DNA of 64,000 nt from Halieaceae bacterium (lineage in GTDB: Bacteria; Pseudomonadota; Gammaproteobacteria; Pseudomonadales; Halieaceae). Below the pieces are notes generated by a model. The model saw only the letters and a program-made list of their open reading frames with translations, searched no databases and was not told where the DNA came from. The translations under genes and the position numbers were made by a program. Positions 52,418 to 62,194 of this stretch are shown one piece after another. Within the stretch, counting starts at the first letter, position 1; the number at the start of each line of letters is the position of its first letter. Location of the stretch: positions 186,001-250,000 of the forward strand of contig CACOYM010000001.1 in assembly GCA_902631395.1 (NCBI GenBank), read 5' to 3'.

Positions 52418-53185
52418 GTGAACCCGTTCCATCAAAAAGTTGGGAATCTTGGACTGGATACGCTGTACCTCTGTGCTCTGGTAGGGGTCGTTTTTGCAGG
52501 CCCTGCGTCGGCGCAGGTGGTTAAGGAGCGTATAACGGCTGCATTGAGCGGATTTGCGGGGCAGCCGATTGCTGTTGAAAGCGTCCGCCCCAGTCCCGCC
52601 CCCAATATCATTGAGGTTCAGATTGAGAATGGTCCGCTGTTGTACGCCACAGATGACGGCAGCTATTTTTTCCTAAACGGTGATTTGCATCGAACCAACC
52701 AATCCGGTGCTGTGAATGTCACCGAGGAGCGCCGGTCTGTAGGGCGCCGAGAGCAGCTGGCGGCGGTCTCTACAGATGAAATGGTGGTTTTTTCCCCTGA
52801 AGGAGAGGTGCTTGACTACGTCTCGGTGTTCACTGACGTCACCTGTTTTTACTGCCAGAAGCTGCATCGAGAAGTGGATGAACTCAATGCGAAGGGTATT
52901 GAGGTTCGCTATTTGGCATTCCCGCGAGGTGGTATGAACTCAGACGGTGCTAAGAAATTGGCAACCGCTTGGTGTGCCGATGACCAGCAGACCACTCTGA
53001 CCGAACTCAAAGCTGGCGTGGATTTACCCGTCAACGACTGTGCTGACAACCCCATTGCCATCCAATACCAGCTTGGACAGGATATGGGCGTCACTGGTAC
53101 TCCTGCGATTATTACCAGCTCAGGCATGATGATTCCCGGTTACCGACCGGCGGCCGATTTGGCCGCGGTCCTCGGGTTGGATTGA
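52418..53185 (+). CDS. dsbC: DsbC-type periplasmic thiol:disulfide isomerase
   Basis: 255 residues from GTG 52418. Signal peptide ending around PASAQ, an N-terminal dimerisation domain, then a thioredoxin-fold domain with the active site C143-F-Y-C146 (E. coli DsbC has CGYC) and the cis-proline loop GVTGTPAII. A second cysteine pair (AWCADD, VNDCADN) matches the structural disulfide of DsbC. It shuffles wrong disulfides in exported proteins. Upstream of the aminotransferase-hom-thrC run, as in many gammaproteobacteria. Confidence 0.93.
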   Translation: MNPFHQKVGNLGLDTLYLCALVGVVFAGPASAQVVKERITAALSGFAGQPIAVESVRPSPAPNIIEVQIENGPLLYATDDGSYFFLNGDLHRTNQSGAVNVTEERRSVGRREQLAAVSTDEMVVFSPEGEVLDYVSVFTDVTCFYCQKLHREVDELNAKGIEVRYLAFPRGGMNSDGAKKLATAWCADDQQTTLTELKAGVDLPVNDCADNPIAIQYQLGQDMGVTGTPAIITSSGMMIPGYRPAADLAAVLGLD

Positions 53186-53211
53186 GTCAGTCCGGCTAGG
53201 CGAGAGTAATT

Positions 53212-54420
53212 TTGGATACACACTTTCAACGGATTGAGCGACTGCCGCCATACGTCTTCAACATTATCGGCGAGCTGAAGCAGGTCGGGCGCTCACGTGG
53301 TGAGGACATTATCGATTTCGGCATGGGTAATCCTGATCAGCCAACACCCTCTCATATCGTCGATAAATTGCGGGAAACAGTGGGTCGCGGGGACACTCAT
53401 CGCTACTCGCAATCCAAGGGAATACCCCGTCTGAGAAAAGCGATCTGCGACTGGTACCAGAAGCGGTACGACGTTGTATTGAATCCCGAGACAGAATCGA
53501 TTGTGACACTGGGTTCCAAGGAAGGCCTCGCGCACCTCGCGCTTGCGACGACAGGAGTAGGCGACGCCATTTTGGTGCCCAATCCGAGTTATCCAATCCA
53601 CCCTTATGGTTTTGTGATTTCAGGTGCCGATCTTAGGCACGTTCCGATGCAAACCGAGGCGGGTTTCTTGGAAGAGCTTGAAGTAGCGATTCGCAATACG
53701 TACCCCAAACCAAAGATGTTGGTGTTGAACTTCCCTTCTAACCCAACGGGGCATTGTGTCGAGTTGCCGTTCTTTGAGCGCGTCATCGATATTGCGAAGC
53801 AGCACAATATTTGGATCGTTCATGACCTCGCCTACGCGGATCTGGTGTTCGACGGGTATAAAGCACCCAGCATCCTTCAGGTGCCAGATGCGCGCGATAT
53901 TGCGGTAGAGTTCTTTACGCTGTCGAAAAGTTACAACATGCCGGGATGGCGTGTTGGCTTCTGCTGCGGGAATGCACAGCTGATTGCTGCGCTCACGCGA
54001 ATCAAGTCTTACCTTGACTACGGTATTTTCACTCCTGTACAGGTAGCTGCGATTGCCGCGCTCGAGGGGGATCAGCAGTGCGTAACAGACATTCGGGATA
54101 TGTATCAGCGGCGTCGTGACGTTCTGTGTAGTGGTTTGAACGATGCGGATTGGCCTGTCGAACCTCCCAAGGCCACCATGTTTGTATGGGCGCTGATACC
54201 TGAGGCATTCCGTCATATGGGCTCTGTCGAGTTCAGCAAGTTGCTGTTACAGCGAGGTGGCGTTGCTGTCTCACCCGGAGTTGGCTTTGGCGAATACGGT
54301 GAAGGGTTCGTCAGATTCGGACTGATTGAAAATGAACATCGCACCCGGCAGGCGATTCGCGGCATTAAAAAGGTGCTCCGTCAGGGCCCTCCTGTTGCCG
54401 CTGGGGAGTTGTCAGCATGA
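53212..54420 (+). CDS. alaC: pyridoxal-phosphate aminotransferase (AlaC-like)
   Basis: 402 residues from TTG 53212 (GCGAGAG upstream). Class I fold: GMGNPDQPTP near the N-terminus, LNFPSNPTGHCVE, the aspartate of HDLAYADLVFDG, and the PLP lysine in TLSKSYNMPGWRVGF. The most similar known enzyme is glutamate-pyruvate aminotransferase AlaC/YfdZ. Being transcribed directly ahead of hom and overlapping it by four bases points to aspartate-family or alanine metabolism; the exact substrate is not proven. Confidence 0.88.
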   Translation: MDTHFQRIERLPPYVFNIIGELKQVGRSRGEDIIDFGMGNPDQPTPSHIVDKLRETVGRGDTHRYSQSKGIPRLRKAICDWYQKRYDVVLNPETESIVTLGSKEGLAHLALATTGVGDAILVPNPSYPIHPYGFVISGADLRHVPMQTEAGFLEELEVAIRNTYPKPKMLVLNFPSNPTGHCVELPFFERVIDIAKQHNIWIVHDLAYADLVFDGYKAPSILQVPDARDIAVEFFTLSKSYNMPGWRVGFCCGNAQLIAALTRIKSYLDYGIFTPVQVAAIAALEGDQQCVTDIRDMYQRRRDVLCSGLNDADWPVEPPKATMFVWALIPEAFRHMGSVEFSKLLLQRGGVAVSPGVGFGEYGEGFVRFGLIENEHRTRQAIRGIKKVLRQGPPVAAGELSA

Positions 54421-55715
54421 GTGGTGAAGCGCTGCGTATTGGCGTCTGTGGCGTCGGCACAGTCGGCCTCGCCACGATCGATATTCTTCTTCTGCAGAGC
54501 GCAATGGTATCGGCTCGTGCAGGAAAGGACCTCAAAGTCACTCACGTTGGTGCACGCAGGGATCACGCGGATCATGATTATGGCGACGCGCGCGTGAGCC
54601 GCGATGTGATGGACGTAGCGCGCGACCCTGAAGTAGACGTTCTCGTCGAGCTCATTGGCGGAACCGGTGTGGCTCACGACCTGATTAAATTGGCGATTGA
54701 ACAGGGCAAACACATCGTAACGGCGAACAAGGCCCTTATCGCCGAGCATGGCAATGAGCTGTTCGCTCTCGCGGAAGCGGCGGGGGTTCAGCTCGGATTC
54801 GAGGCGTCGGTGGCGGGTGGTATCCCGATCATCAAGGCGCTGCGTGAGTCAATGGCCGCGAATGAAGTCAAGCAGGTCGCCGGTATTATCAACGGCACGG
54901 GTAATTTTATCCTCACAGAGATGAGTTCCAAGGGCCGCGCATTTGGCGATGTGCTCTGTGAGGCACAAGCACTCGGCTATGCCGAAGCGGATCCTACTTT
55001 CGATATTGATGGCACCGATGCTGCTCACAAGCTGAGCATTCTTGCTTCCCTGGCGTTCGGCATCCCTCTCAATATTGACGGTCCGGTGAAACAAGGTATC
55101 GATACCGTGACCCCTACCGATCTCGATTACGCGGCCGAGTTGGGCTACCGCGTCAAGCATCTTGGTATCGCTCGCCAGAGCAAAAATGGTGTGGAGCTTC
55201 GCGTCCACCCCACGCTGATTCCTGAGCATAAGCAACTCGCCACCGTCGATGGTGTGATGAATGCGGTGATGATTTCAGGGAGTGCTGTCGGTGAAGTGGT
55301 GCTGGCCGGGCCGGGCGCGGGCGGTCCTGCGACGGCTTCATCGGTGTGTGCAGACATCATTGAGGTGGCGCGACATTCAAACGGAACCGGACCGGCAATG
55401 GGCCTGCCTGCTGCGGAGCTCAATGCTAAACCGCTTATTCCGTCAGGCGAGATTGCCAGTGAGTGGTATGTCAGGCTCTCCATAGTCGATCGACCTGGTG
55501 TCATGTCGCATATTACTAAGTTATTGGCAGATCGCGGTATCAGCATTGAATCGCTGGTGCAGAAGGCGCCCGAATCGGGCCGGAGCGAGGTGCCGATCGT
55601 GCTGTTGACCCATATGGCGGCTGAATCCGTAATTATTGATGCTGTAGAAGCTATCAAAGCGTTCGGAGAGGTTGGGACTGAGTTTGCGTTACTACGGGTC
55701 GAGACCTTCGAGTAA
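54417..55715 (+). CDS. hom: homoserine dehydrogenase
   Basis: 432 residues. It reduces aspartate semialdehyde to homoserine with NAD(P)H, the branch point to threonine and methionine. GVCGVGTVG is the nucleotide-binding loop; VTANKALIAEHG and the substrate-site GIINGTGNFILTEM...ALGYAEADPTFDIDG are diagnostic. A C-terminal ACT domain (RLSIVDRPGVMSHITKLL) suggests feedback control by threonine. Monofunctional (no aspartokinase part). ATGA overlap with the aminotransferase. Confidence 0.96.
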   Translation: MSGEALRIGVCGVGTVGLATIDILLLQSAMVSARAGKDLKVTHVGARRDHADHDYGDARVSRDVMDVARDPEVDVLVELIGGTGVAHDLIKLAIEQGKHIVTANKALIAEHGNELFALAEAAGVQLGFEASVAGGIPIIKALRESMAANEVKQVAGIINGTGNFILTEMSSKGRAFGDVLCEAQALGYAEADPTFDIDGTDAAHKLSILASLAFGIPLNIDGPVKQGIDTVTPTDLDYAAELGYRVKHLGIARQSKNGVELRVHPTLIPEHKQLATVDGVMNAVMISGSAVGEVVLAGPGAGGPATASSVCADIIEVARHSNGTGPAMGLPAAELNAKPLIPSGEIASEWYVRLSIVDRPGVMSHITKLLADRGISIESLVQKAPESGRSEVPIVLLTHMAAESVIIDAVEAIKAFGEVGTEFALLRVETFE

Positions 55716-55759
55716 GTTATTAGCATCTTCGTCTTGCGGAAGATAAGAGGGAGCCATTA

Positions 55760-57160
55760 GTGAGTCTCCAATACCGAAGTACTCGTGGTCAGGCCCCCGC
55801 TCTGGATTTCGAGGGTGTCCTGCTCGCCGGTCTCGCCAGAGATGGCGGTCTTTATTTGCCTGAGACCCTGCCTCACTTTAGTTACGCGGAGCTTCAATCC
55901 ATGCGCGGTATGAATTATCCCGAGCTTGCGACAACAGTGATCGCTCCGTTTATTGAGGGCAGCATTGATCGTGAGACACTTCCACAATTAGTAGAAGCGT
56001 CTTATGGAGACTTCCGGCATCAAGCCGTTGCGCCGGTGAAGCAGTTGGATCATGAGCAGTGGTTGCTGGAACTGTTTCACGGACCCACTCTGGCGTTTAA
56101 AGATTTTGCGCTGCAATTGCTAGGTAGGCTGTTCGATCACGTACTGACCCGTCGGGCAGAACGAGTCGTGATCATGGGCGCAACATCGGGTGATACCGGC
56201 AGCGCAGCGATCGAGGGTTGCCGCAATTGCGAGCAAGTGGATATTTTTATTCTGCATCCGGACGGCCGGGTATCCGACGTGCAACGCCGTCAAATGACAA
56301 CCGTACAGAGCGCTAACGTCCACAACATTGCGATACGGGGAAACTTTGACGACTGCCAGGCACTGGTCAAAGCGAGTTTCATGGCCGACGCATTCTTGCC
56401 CGACGGGCGCTCGCTCGTTGCCGTCAATTCCATCAACTGGGCGCGAATTATGGCCCAGATTGTTTACTACTTCTATGCCGCCTTTGCCGTGGGCGGTCCC
56501 GACCGAGCCGTTAATTTTTCTGTACCGACCGGCAATTTTGGTGACATCTACGCAGGCTATCTGGCGCACCGCATGGGTTTGCCCATCAATAACCTGGTGA
56601 TTGCTACGAACCGCAATGATGTTTTGCACCGGATGCTGACAACCGGTAGCTATGCTAGGCAGCCTATTGAGGCATCTCTATCACCAAGTATGGACATCTC
56701 CATCTCGTCCAACTTTGAGCGGCTGCTGTTTGATTTATACGATTGTGATGCGGCGCACATCAACAGCTTGATGACCGCTTTCTCCCAGGGTGAGATCAAC
56801 TTGAGTGAATCTGTGCTTTCCCGGGCAAAAACTCTCTTTACCAGCGCCTGCGTGTCCGACGAGGAAACTTGTCATGAGATTCGCACTATGTGGGAGAAAA
56901 CGGGCGAGCTTTTGGATCCCCACACAGCCATCGGCACGAGGGCTGCGCGGCAGTGTATGCGTGACGGGGAAGGCCCCATGGTGACGCTTGCAACAGCCCA
57001 CCCAGCTAAATTCCCGCTTGCGGTAGCCAAGGCGAATCTAGGCAAGGAGCCCGAATTACCTTCCCATCTGTCTGACCTTTTTGACCGCGAAGAGCGCTTC
57101 GACACCTTGGATAACGACCTACTAACGGTCCACGCCTATATGGCGGAACATTGCCTCTAA
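55760..57160 (+). CDS. thrC: threonine synthase
   Basis: 466 residues from GTG 55760, with GGGAG upstream. It converts O-phosphohomoserine to threonine with PLP. YRSTRGQAP opens the protein; the PLP lysine is in LAFKDFALQLLG, and ATSGDTGSAA and SVPTGNFGD are the phosphate-holding loops. Family with the ~460-residue, yeast/proteobacterial type of ThrC. Its 3' end overlaps recJ by 10 bases, so hom-thrC-recJ form a unit. Confidence 0.95.
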   Translation: MSLQYRSTRGQAPALDFEGVLLAGLARDGGLYLPETLPHFSYAELQSMRGMNYPELATTVIAPFIEGSIDRETLPQLVEASYGDFRHQAVAPVKQLDHEQWLLELFHGPTLAFKDFALQLLGRLFDHVLTRRAERVVIMGATSGDTGSAAIEGCRNCEQVDIFILHPDGRVSDVQRRQMTTVQSANVHNIAIRGNFDDCQALVKASFMADAFLPDGRSLVAVNSINWARIMAQIVYYFYAAFAVGGPDRAVNFSVPTGNFGDIYAGYLAHRMGLPINNLVIATNRNDVLHRMLTTGSYARQPIEASLSPSMDISISSNFERLLFDLYDCDAAHINSLMTAFSQGEINLSESVLSRAKTLFTSACVSDEETCHEIRTMWEKTGELLDPHTAIGTRAARQCMRDGEGPMVTLATAHPAKFPLAVAKANLGKEPELPSHLSDLFDREERFDTLDNDLLTVHAYMAEHCL

Positions 57161-58905
57161 ATGGACCATTGATCCGCCGTCGTGAAGCAAGCATCTCCGC
57201 GGAGTTGCAGGCCGCGGCCCTCCCCACACCACTGAAGCGCGTGTATGCAAACCGCGGAATCACCGACCCCGCGGATCTATCCCTCACCCTTGATCAGTTG
57301 CATCCGCCCAAACAACTGAAGGGCATTGCAGAGGCAGCTGAGTTGCTGGCTGACGCTATTGAGGGTGACGGCAGGGTGCTCATAATAGGGGATTTTGATG
57401 CGGATGGCGCCACCAGCAGCGCTATGGCCGTAAATGTATTGCGACAAATGGGTCTGCGTGACGTCGCCTACCTTGTGCCCAACCGGTTCGAGTTTGGTTA
57501 CGGTCTCACACCCGAAATAGTTGAGCTGGCCGCTGCCCAAATGCCGGATTTAATTGTCACCGTAGACAACGGTATTTCCAGTATTGAAGGCGTCGCTGCA
57601 GCGCGGGCGATGGGAATTAGCGTGCTGGTGACAGATCATCACCTGCCTGGCGAGCAGTTACCCAGTGCAGAGGTCATCGTGAATCCTAATCAGCCGGGCT
57701 GTGCCTTCCCGAGCAAGGCGCTCGCGGGCGTGGGCGTGATGTTCTACGTGCTAAGCGCCTTGCGTGCCGAACTTCGCCGAAGAGTGTGGTTCGACGGCGA
57801 AGGACCACCGGAACCAAATCTGGGCGACGCCTTGGATTTGGTTGCTTTAGGCACCGTCGCTGATGTTGTACCCCTTGATCGCAATAATCGGATTCTGGTC
57901 GCCGCAGGCCTCGCTCGGATTCGGAGTGGTCGGGCACGCCCCGGTATTGAGGCGTTGTTTGAAGTAGCAGGAAAAGACCACAGGGAAGCCACTGCATCAG
58001 ATCTGGGGTTCATTGTGGGGCCGCGACTTAACGCAGCGGGTCGGCTCGATGATATCTCAATCGGCATCGAGTGCTTGCTCGCCGAGTCATCGATGGAGGC
58101 ACGGGAATGTGCCGATAAGCTGCATCGATTGAATCGTGAGCGCCGCGATATTGGGCAGTCGATGGAGCAAGATGCGCTAGAACAGCTGGCGTCTTTGGAA
58201 CTTGACTCGCGTGCATTGCCGTTTGCAATGGTTTTATTTGACCCGAGCTGGCATCAAGGTGTGATTGGTATTTTGGCTTCGCGTGTGCGTGAGCGTGTGC
58301 ATCGCCCGGCGGTGATCTTCGCAGATGTCGGCGAGGGTATGTTGAAAGGTTCGGGGCGCTCGATTGTGGGTCTGCATATGCGCGATGCACTGGATTTGGT
58401 GGCGACACGGCACCCCGGTTTGCTGGATAAATTCGGTGGACACGCCATGGCGGCTGGGCTGACGCTGGCGAAGGACGATTTGCAACGTTTCACGCAGGCG
58501 CTAGAGGTCGCGGTTGCCGAGATGCTGAACCATGTTCCCCCTCAAGCTACAGAGGATAGTGATGGCGCCTTGGGTGCCGGTGACCTAGGGCTAGAGCTCG
58601 CCGAGTCATTGTCAGCGGGTGGTCCGTGGGGCCAGCATTTTCCAGAGCCCGCCTTTGATGGCCTGTTTGATGTGCGGCAACACCGTATCGTTGGCGAAAA
58701 CCACCTCAAATTAACGTTGGCCTTGCAGGGCGTGGAAATCGATGCGATCGCATTTAATGTTGATGTTGTCGACTGGCAGGCGAGGCCCGCCACACGGATT
58801 CGTGTGCTCTATCGACTAGACATTAACGAATACCGTGGCGAGCGGAATCCGCAGCTGATCATCCAATCTTTCTGGCCTTTGGAATCCGACTCATCGGCTG
58901 ACTGA
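57151..58905 (+). CDS. recJ: single-strand-specific 5'-3' exonuclease RecJ
   Basis: 584 residues from TTG 57151 (another TTG at 57169). DHH-superfamily nuclease: IIGDFDADGATSS (motif I), TVDNGISS (II), VTDHHLPG (III) and VALGTVADVVPL (IV), then DHHA1 with KGSGRSIVG and GGHAMAAGLTL, and a C-terminal OB-like domain. It degrades single-stranded DNA in recombination and mismatch repair. Overlaps thrC. Confidence 0.96.
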   Translation: MPLNGPLIRRREASISAELQAAALPTPLKRVYANRGITDPADLSLTLDQLHPPKQLKGIAEAAELLADAIEGDGRVLIIGDFDADGATSSAMAVNVLRQMGLRDVAYLVPNRFEFGYGLTPEIVELAAAQMPDLIVTVDNGISSIEGVAAARAMGISVLVTDHHLPGEQLPSAEVIVNPNQPGCAFPSKALAGVGVMFYVLSALRAELRRRVWFDGEGPPEPNLGDALDLVALGTVADVVPLDRNNRILVAAGLARIRSGRARPGIEALFEVAGKDHREATASDLGFIVGPRLNAAGRLDDISIGIECLLAESSMEARECADKLHRLNRERRDIGQSMEQDALEQLASLELDSRALPFAMVLFDPSWHQGVIGILASRVRERVHRPAVIFADVGEGMLKGSGRSIVGLHMRDALDLVATRHPGLLDKFGGHAMAAGLTLAKDDLQRFTQALEVAVAEMLNHVPPQATEDSDGALGAGDLGLELAESLSAGGPWGQHFPEPAFDGLFDVRQHRIVGENHLKLTLALQGVEIDAIAFNVDVVDWQARPATRIRVLYRLDINEYRGERNPQLIIQSFWPLESDSSAD

Positions 58906-58990
58906 GTTGGCAGAGAGGCGAGCAACCCGATAGACTCTCGGCCCTCACAACAGTCATGCCGCTCCGCATCAAACAGATAATGGACGCACT

Positions 58991-60086
58991 GTGGAAATAG
59001 CACCGCTCATTGCACAAATCAAAGATATTCGCGCACGTACTGACGTGTTGAGGGGGTATCTTTGACTACGCTGTCAAACAAGACAGGCTCAAGGAGGTAG
59101 AGCTAGAGCTCGCCGAGCCAAGCGTCTGGGACGATCCTGAACAAGCACAGAAACTGGGTCGTGAACGTGCGTCCTTGGAGCTGGTCGTGAATACGATAGC
59201 GACGCTCGACGCTGGTTGTGACGATGCCAGCGATTTACTCGACCTCGCCGTCGAGGAAGACGATGAAGAGACGGCACACTCCGTTGAACAAGACCTCAAC
59301 GAGCTCGAGGTGCTACTCGAGAGGCTCGAATTTCGTCGCATGTTTTCGGGCGAAACCGATGAAAATAACGCTTATTTAGACATTCAGGCAGGGTCGGGTG
59401 GCACAGAGGCACAGGACTGGGCGGAAATGCTACTTCGCATGTATTTGCGTTGGGGTGAGGATAAAGGTTTAAAGACTACCTTGGTGGAGGCGTCTGCCGG
59501 CGAAGTGGCTGGGCTGAAGAGCGCCACGATCCAGTTTGAGGGTGAGTATGCGTTTGGTTGGCTTCGAACCGAGACAGGGGTGCATCGCCTGGTTCGAAAG
59601 TCTCCTTTTGACAGTGGTGGGCGGCGACATACGTCATTCGCCTCGGTTTTTGTCTCGCCTGAGATCGACGACAATATCAAAATCGATATCAACCCGGCGG
59701 ATTTAAGAGTCGACACTTACCGGTCATCCGGTGCCGGGGGACAGCATGTCAACACCACAGATTCGGCGGTCCGCATCACCCACGAACCCTCTGGAATTGT
59801 CACCAGTTGCCAAACGGAGCGATCTCAGCATCAGAATCGAGACAATGCGATGAAGCAGCTCCGCGCGAAATTGTTTGAGATGGAGATGCTGAAGCGAAGC
59901 GCTGAAAAACAGGCTATGGAAGATAGCAAAGCTGACATTGGTTGGGGTAGTCAGATCCGCTCCTACGTCTTGGACGACTCGCGGATCAAGGATTTACGCA
60001 CGGGCATTGAAACGCGGAATACCCAATCTGTATTGGATGGCGCTCTCGACCCGTTTATTCAGGCCTCGCTTAAGCAAGGTCTCTGA
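58991..60086 (+). CDS. prfB: peptide chain release factor 2, with programmed +1 frameshift
   Basis: To be read as 58991-59062 joined to 59064-60086, 364 residues. It starts at GTG 58991 ([17 protein letters not shown]); codon 25 is an in-frame TGA at 59063. The stretch AGGGGGTATCTTTGAC is the conserved prfB frameshift site, so ribosomes shift +1 when release factor 2 is scarce, an autoregulatory loop. Downstream: the stop-codon-reading tripeptide SPF in [10 protein letters not shown], and the GGQ loop in [13 protein letters not shown]. Releases peptides at UGA and UAA. Confidence 0.96.
59051..59065 (+). promoter_or_regulatory. prfB: prfB programmed frameshift site
   Basis: Internal Shine-Dalgarno-like AGGGGG (59051-59056), three-base spacer TAT, slippery CTT and the TGA stop. 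The +1 shift skips the T at 59063 and continues with GAC. Confidence 0.96.
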
Positions 60087-60097
60087 TCGGCTCTTTG

Positions 60098-61594
60098 ATG
60101 GAGAACAGTGTGGACAAGCCACAACAAGTAGAAGACGAGAACAAGCTGATTGCGGAGCGTCGCGCCAAGCTCACAACTCTTCGCGAGCAAGGCCATGCGT
60201 TCCCCTGCGACTTTCGTCGAACCGCACTCGCCGGTGATTTACAGCGTGATTATGAGGGCCAAGACAAGGCCACACTGGAAAGCGCCAATGAACGGTTCTC
60301 AGTAGCGGGCCGCCTCATCCGCAATCGCGGTGCGTTTTTACTGATCCAAGACGGCTCCGGGACGATTCAGCTCTACCTCAACCGAGAACGGTTGTCTGAT
60401 GAGGCCGTGTCAGCCATTAAGACTTGGGATCTGGGCGATATCGTCGCGGCATCTGGTGCGCTCAATCGGTCCGGAAAGGGTGATCTCTACATCAATATGG
60501 AAGAGGGGCGTCTGCTCACCAAGGCGTTGCGACCGCTACCAGATAAATATCATGGGCTTGTAGATCAGGAGATGCGTTACCGACAGCGCTATGTCGATCT
60601 GATTGTCAATCCTGAAGTGCGCGAGATTTTTCGCATTCGAGCAGCGACGATCCAGTTCATTCGCCAGTTTCTCGCGGAGCGCCAATTCGTAGAGGTAGAA
60701 ACGCCGATGTTGCATCCGATTGCTGGCGGTGCAACGGCGCGACCGTTCATTACCCACCACAACGCACTGGATATGGAGATGTATCTGCGGGTGGCACCCG
60801 AGCTCTACCTAAAGCGACTTACGGTCGGCGGGCTCGAGAAAGTGTTTGAGATTAATCGGAATTTCAGGAATGAGGGGCTGTCCACACGGCACAACCCGGA
60901 ATTCACAATGCTGGAATTCTATTGGGCCTATGCGGATTTCCAAGACGCGATGGATCTAACCGAAACATTGATGCGTGAGTTGACCCTGTCCGTCCTGGGC
61001 AGTACTGACGTGACTTACGGCGACCATGTTTTCCACTTTGACCAGCCGTTCACCCGACTAACGGTCGTTGAGGCGATCCTGAAATATAACACTGACCTGA
61101 GCGCAGAAAATATTGCTTGTAGAGAGTCGGCTGCGGCGGTTGCCGAGCAGCTCGGCATTCAGGTGCAGACAGGGTGGGACCTTGGGAAGATTCAGATCGA
61201 AATTTTCGAGGAGACTGCAGAGTCAAGACTGTTGGAGCCTACCTTTATCACTGCCTACCCCACTGAGGTTTCGCCTCTGGCTCGCCGCAATGATGAAGAC
61301 CCCTTCGTTACAGACCGATTTGAGTTTTTTGTGGGTGGTCGTGAGTTGGCTAACGGCTTTAGTGAGCTTAACGATGCAGAGGAGCAAGCAGAGCGCTTCG
61401 CCGCGCAGGTGGCTGCGAGGGAGGCGGGCGATGATGAAGCGATGCATTTTGATCACGACTACATTCGGGCATTGGAGTACGGGTTACCGCCTACGGCAGG
61501 TGAGGGTATTGGTATCGATCGTCTAGTCATGCTGTTGAGCAACTCGCCTTCGATTCGGGACGTAATCCTCTTTCCGCACCTCCGGCACGAATAA
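60098..61594 (+). CDS. lysS: lysyl-tRNA synthetase, class II
   Basis: 498 residues from ATG 60098 (a TTG lies one codon upstream). OB-fold anticodon-binding domain (~55-150, [12 protein letters not shown]), then the class II catalytic core: motif 1 around [16 protein letters not shown], motif 2 [24 protein letters not shown] (key arginine in NFRNEG), motif 3 [11 protein letters not shown]. Follows prfB by 11 bases, the same pair as in E. coli prfB-lysS. Confidence 0.97.
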   Translation: MENSVDKPQQVEDENKLIAERRAKLTTLREQGHAFPCDFRRTALAGDLQRDYEGQDKATLESANERFSVAGRLIRNRGAFLLIQDGSGTIQLYLNRERLSDEAVSAIKTWDLGDIVAASGALNRSGKGDLYINMEEGRLLTKALRPLPDKYHGLVDQEMRYRQRYVDLIVNPEVREIFRIRAATIQFIRQFLAERQFVEVETPMLHPIAGGATARPFITHHNALDMEMYLRVAPELYLKRLTVGGLEKVFEINRNFRNEGLSTRHNPEFTMLEFYWAYADFQDAMDLTETLMRELTLSVLGSTDVTYGDHVFHFDQPFTRLTVVEAILKYNTDLSAENIACRESAAAVAEQLGIQVQTGWDLGKIQIEIFEETAESRLLEPTFITAYPTEVSPLARRNDEDPFVTDRFEFFVGGRELANGFSELNDAEEQAERFAAQVAAREAGDDEAMHFDHDYIRALEYGLPPTAGEGIGIDRLVMLLSNSPSIRDVILFPHLRHE

Positions 61595-61663
61595 TCCCCG
61601 GGCACACTGGTGTGTTTCGGTCAGCGAGTGCTATGCTCCCTCAAACCGCATGGGGTAAGTAGC

Positions 61664-62194
61664 GTGCCTAACTCGCCGGCGTTTGGCGCCGTATTTTTAT
61701 CACTCTTTCTCACGATCCTGAGCGGATGCGCGATGCAAACCGGTGTGCCGAAATCTTTTCCGCAGTCAGGTGACGCAGTACCAGCCCAATCCGTTGCAGA
61801 GCTCACGGATTTGTGTGATTGCCTTGACCTCTCCCGTGAAAATCAATTTAACGTGGCACTTCAAGCCATGGTGAGAGGTGAGTATGAGGCCGCGCGATTG
61901 GCACTTGCAGAGCATGCCGCAGATGGAGACGCGATAGCGCTAAGCGAGGCTAATGCTGGACAGGATCTCATTGGTATTCTGGCTCGGTATATGGATGACG
62001 TCTTACCTGTTGATTCGACGGAAGGCACTCACCGTGCCATATTAATCAATCTTGTCTTATCGCTAATCGACAGGCTTGAGACGAATGTTGCGACTCTGGG
62101 AGCTGAAAATGCCGAGCTGGCGGCTGACCTCGAAAAACGAGAGGAGGCCCTCAAGCGTCTGCGGGAATTGACACTGGGTCAGCCGGAAGCGTAA
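61664..62194 (+). CDS. lipoprotein with C-terminal coiled coil, unknown function
   Basis: 176 residues from GTG 61664, which begins a proper lipoprotein signal (PNSPAFGAVFLSLFLTILSGC, lipidated Cys about 23); the frame is open to 61610. The mature part has a CDCLD motif, a helical middle and a C-terminal heptad-like segment (NVATLGAENAELAADLEKREEA). It resembles small TPR-less lipoproteins sometimes found beside two-component genes; no family named. The 3' end overlaps the convergent kinase gene by 44 bases. Confidence 0.72.
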   Translation: MPNSPAFGAVFLSLFLTILSGCAMQTGVPKSFPQSGDAVPAQSVAELTDLCDCLDLSRENQFNVALQAMVRGEYEAARLALAEHAADGDAIALSEANAGQDLIGILARYMDDVLPVDSTEGTHRAILINLVLSLIDRLETNVATLGAENAELAADLEKREEALKRLRELTLGQPEA

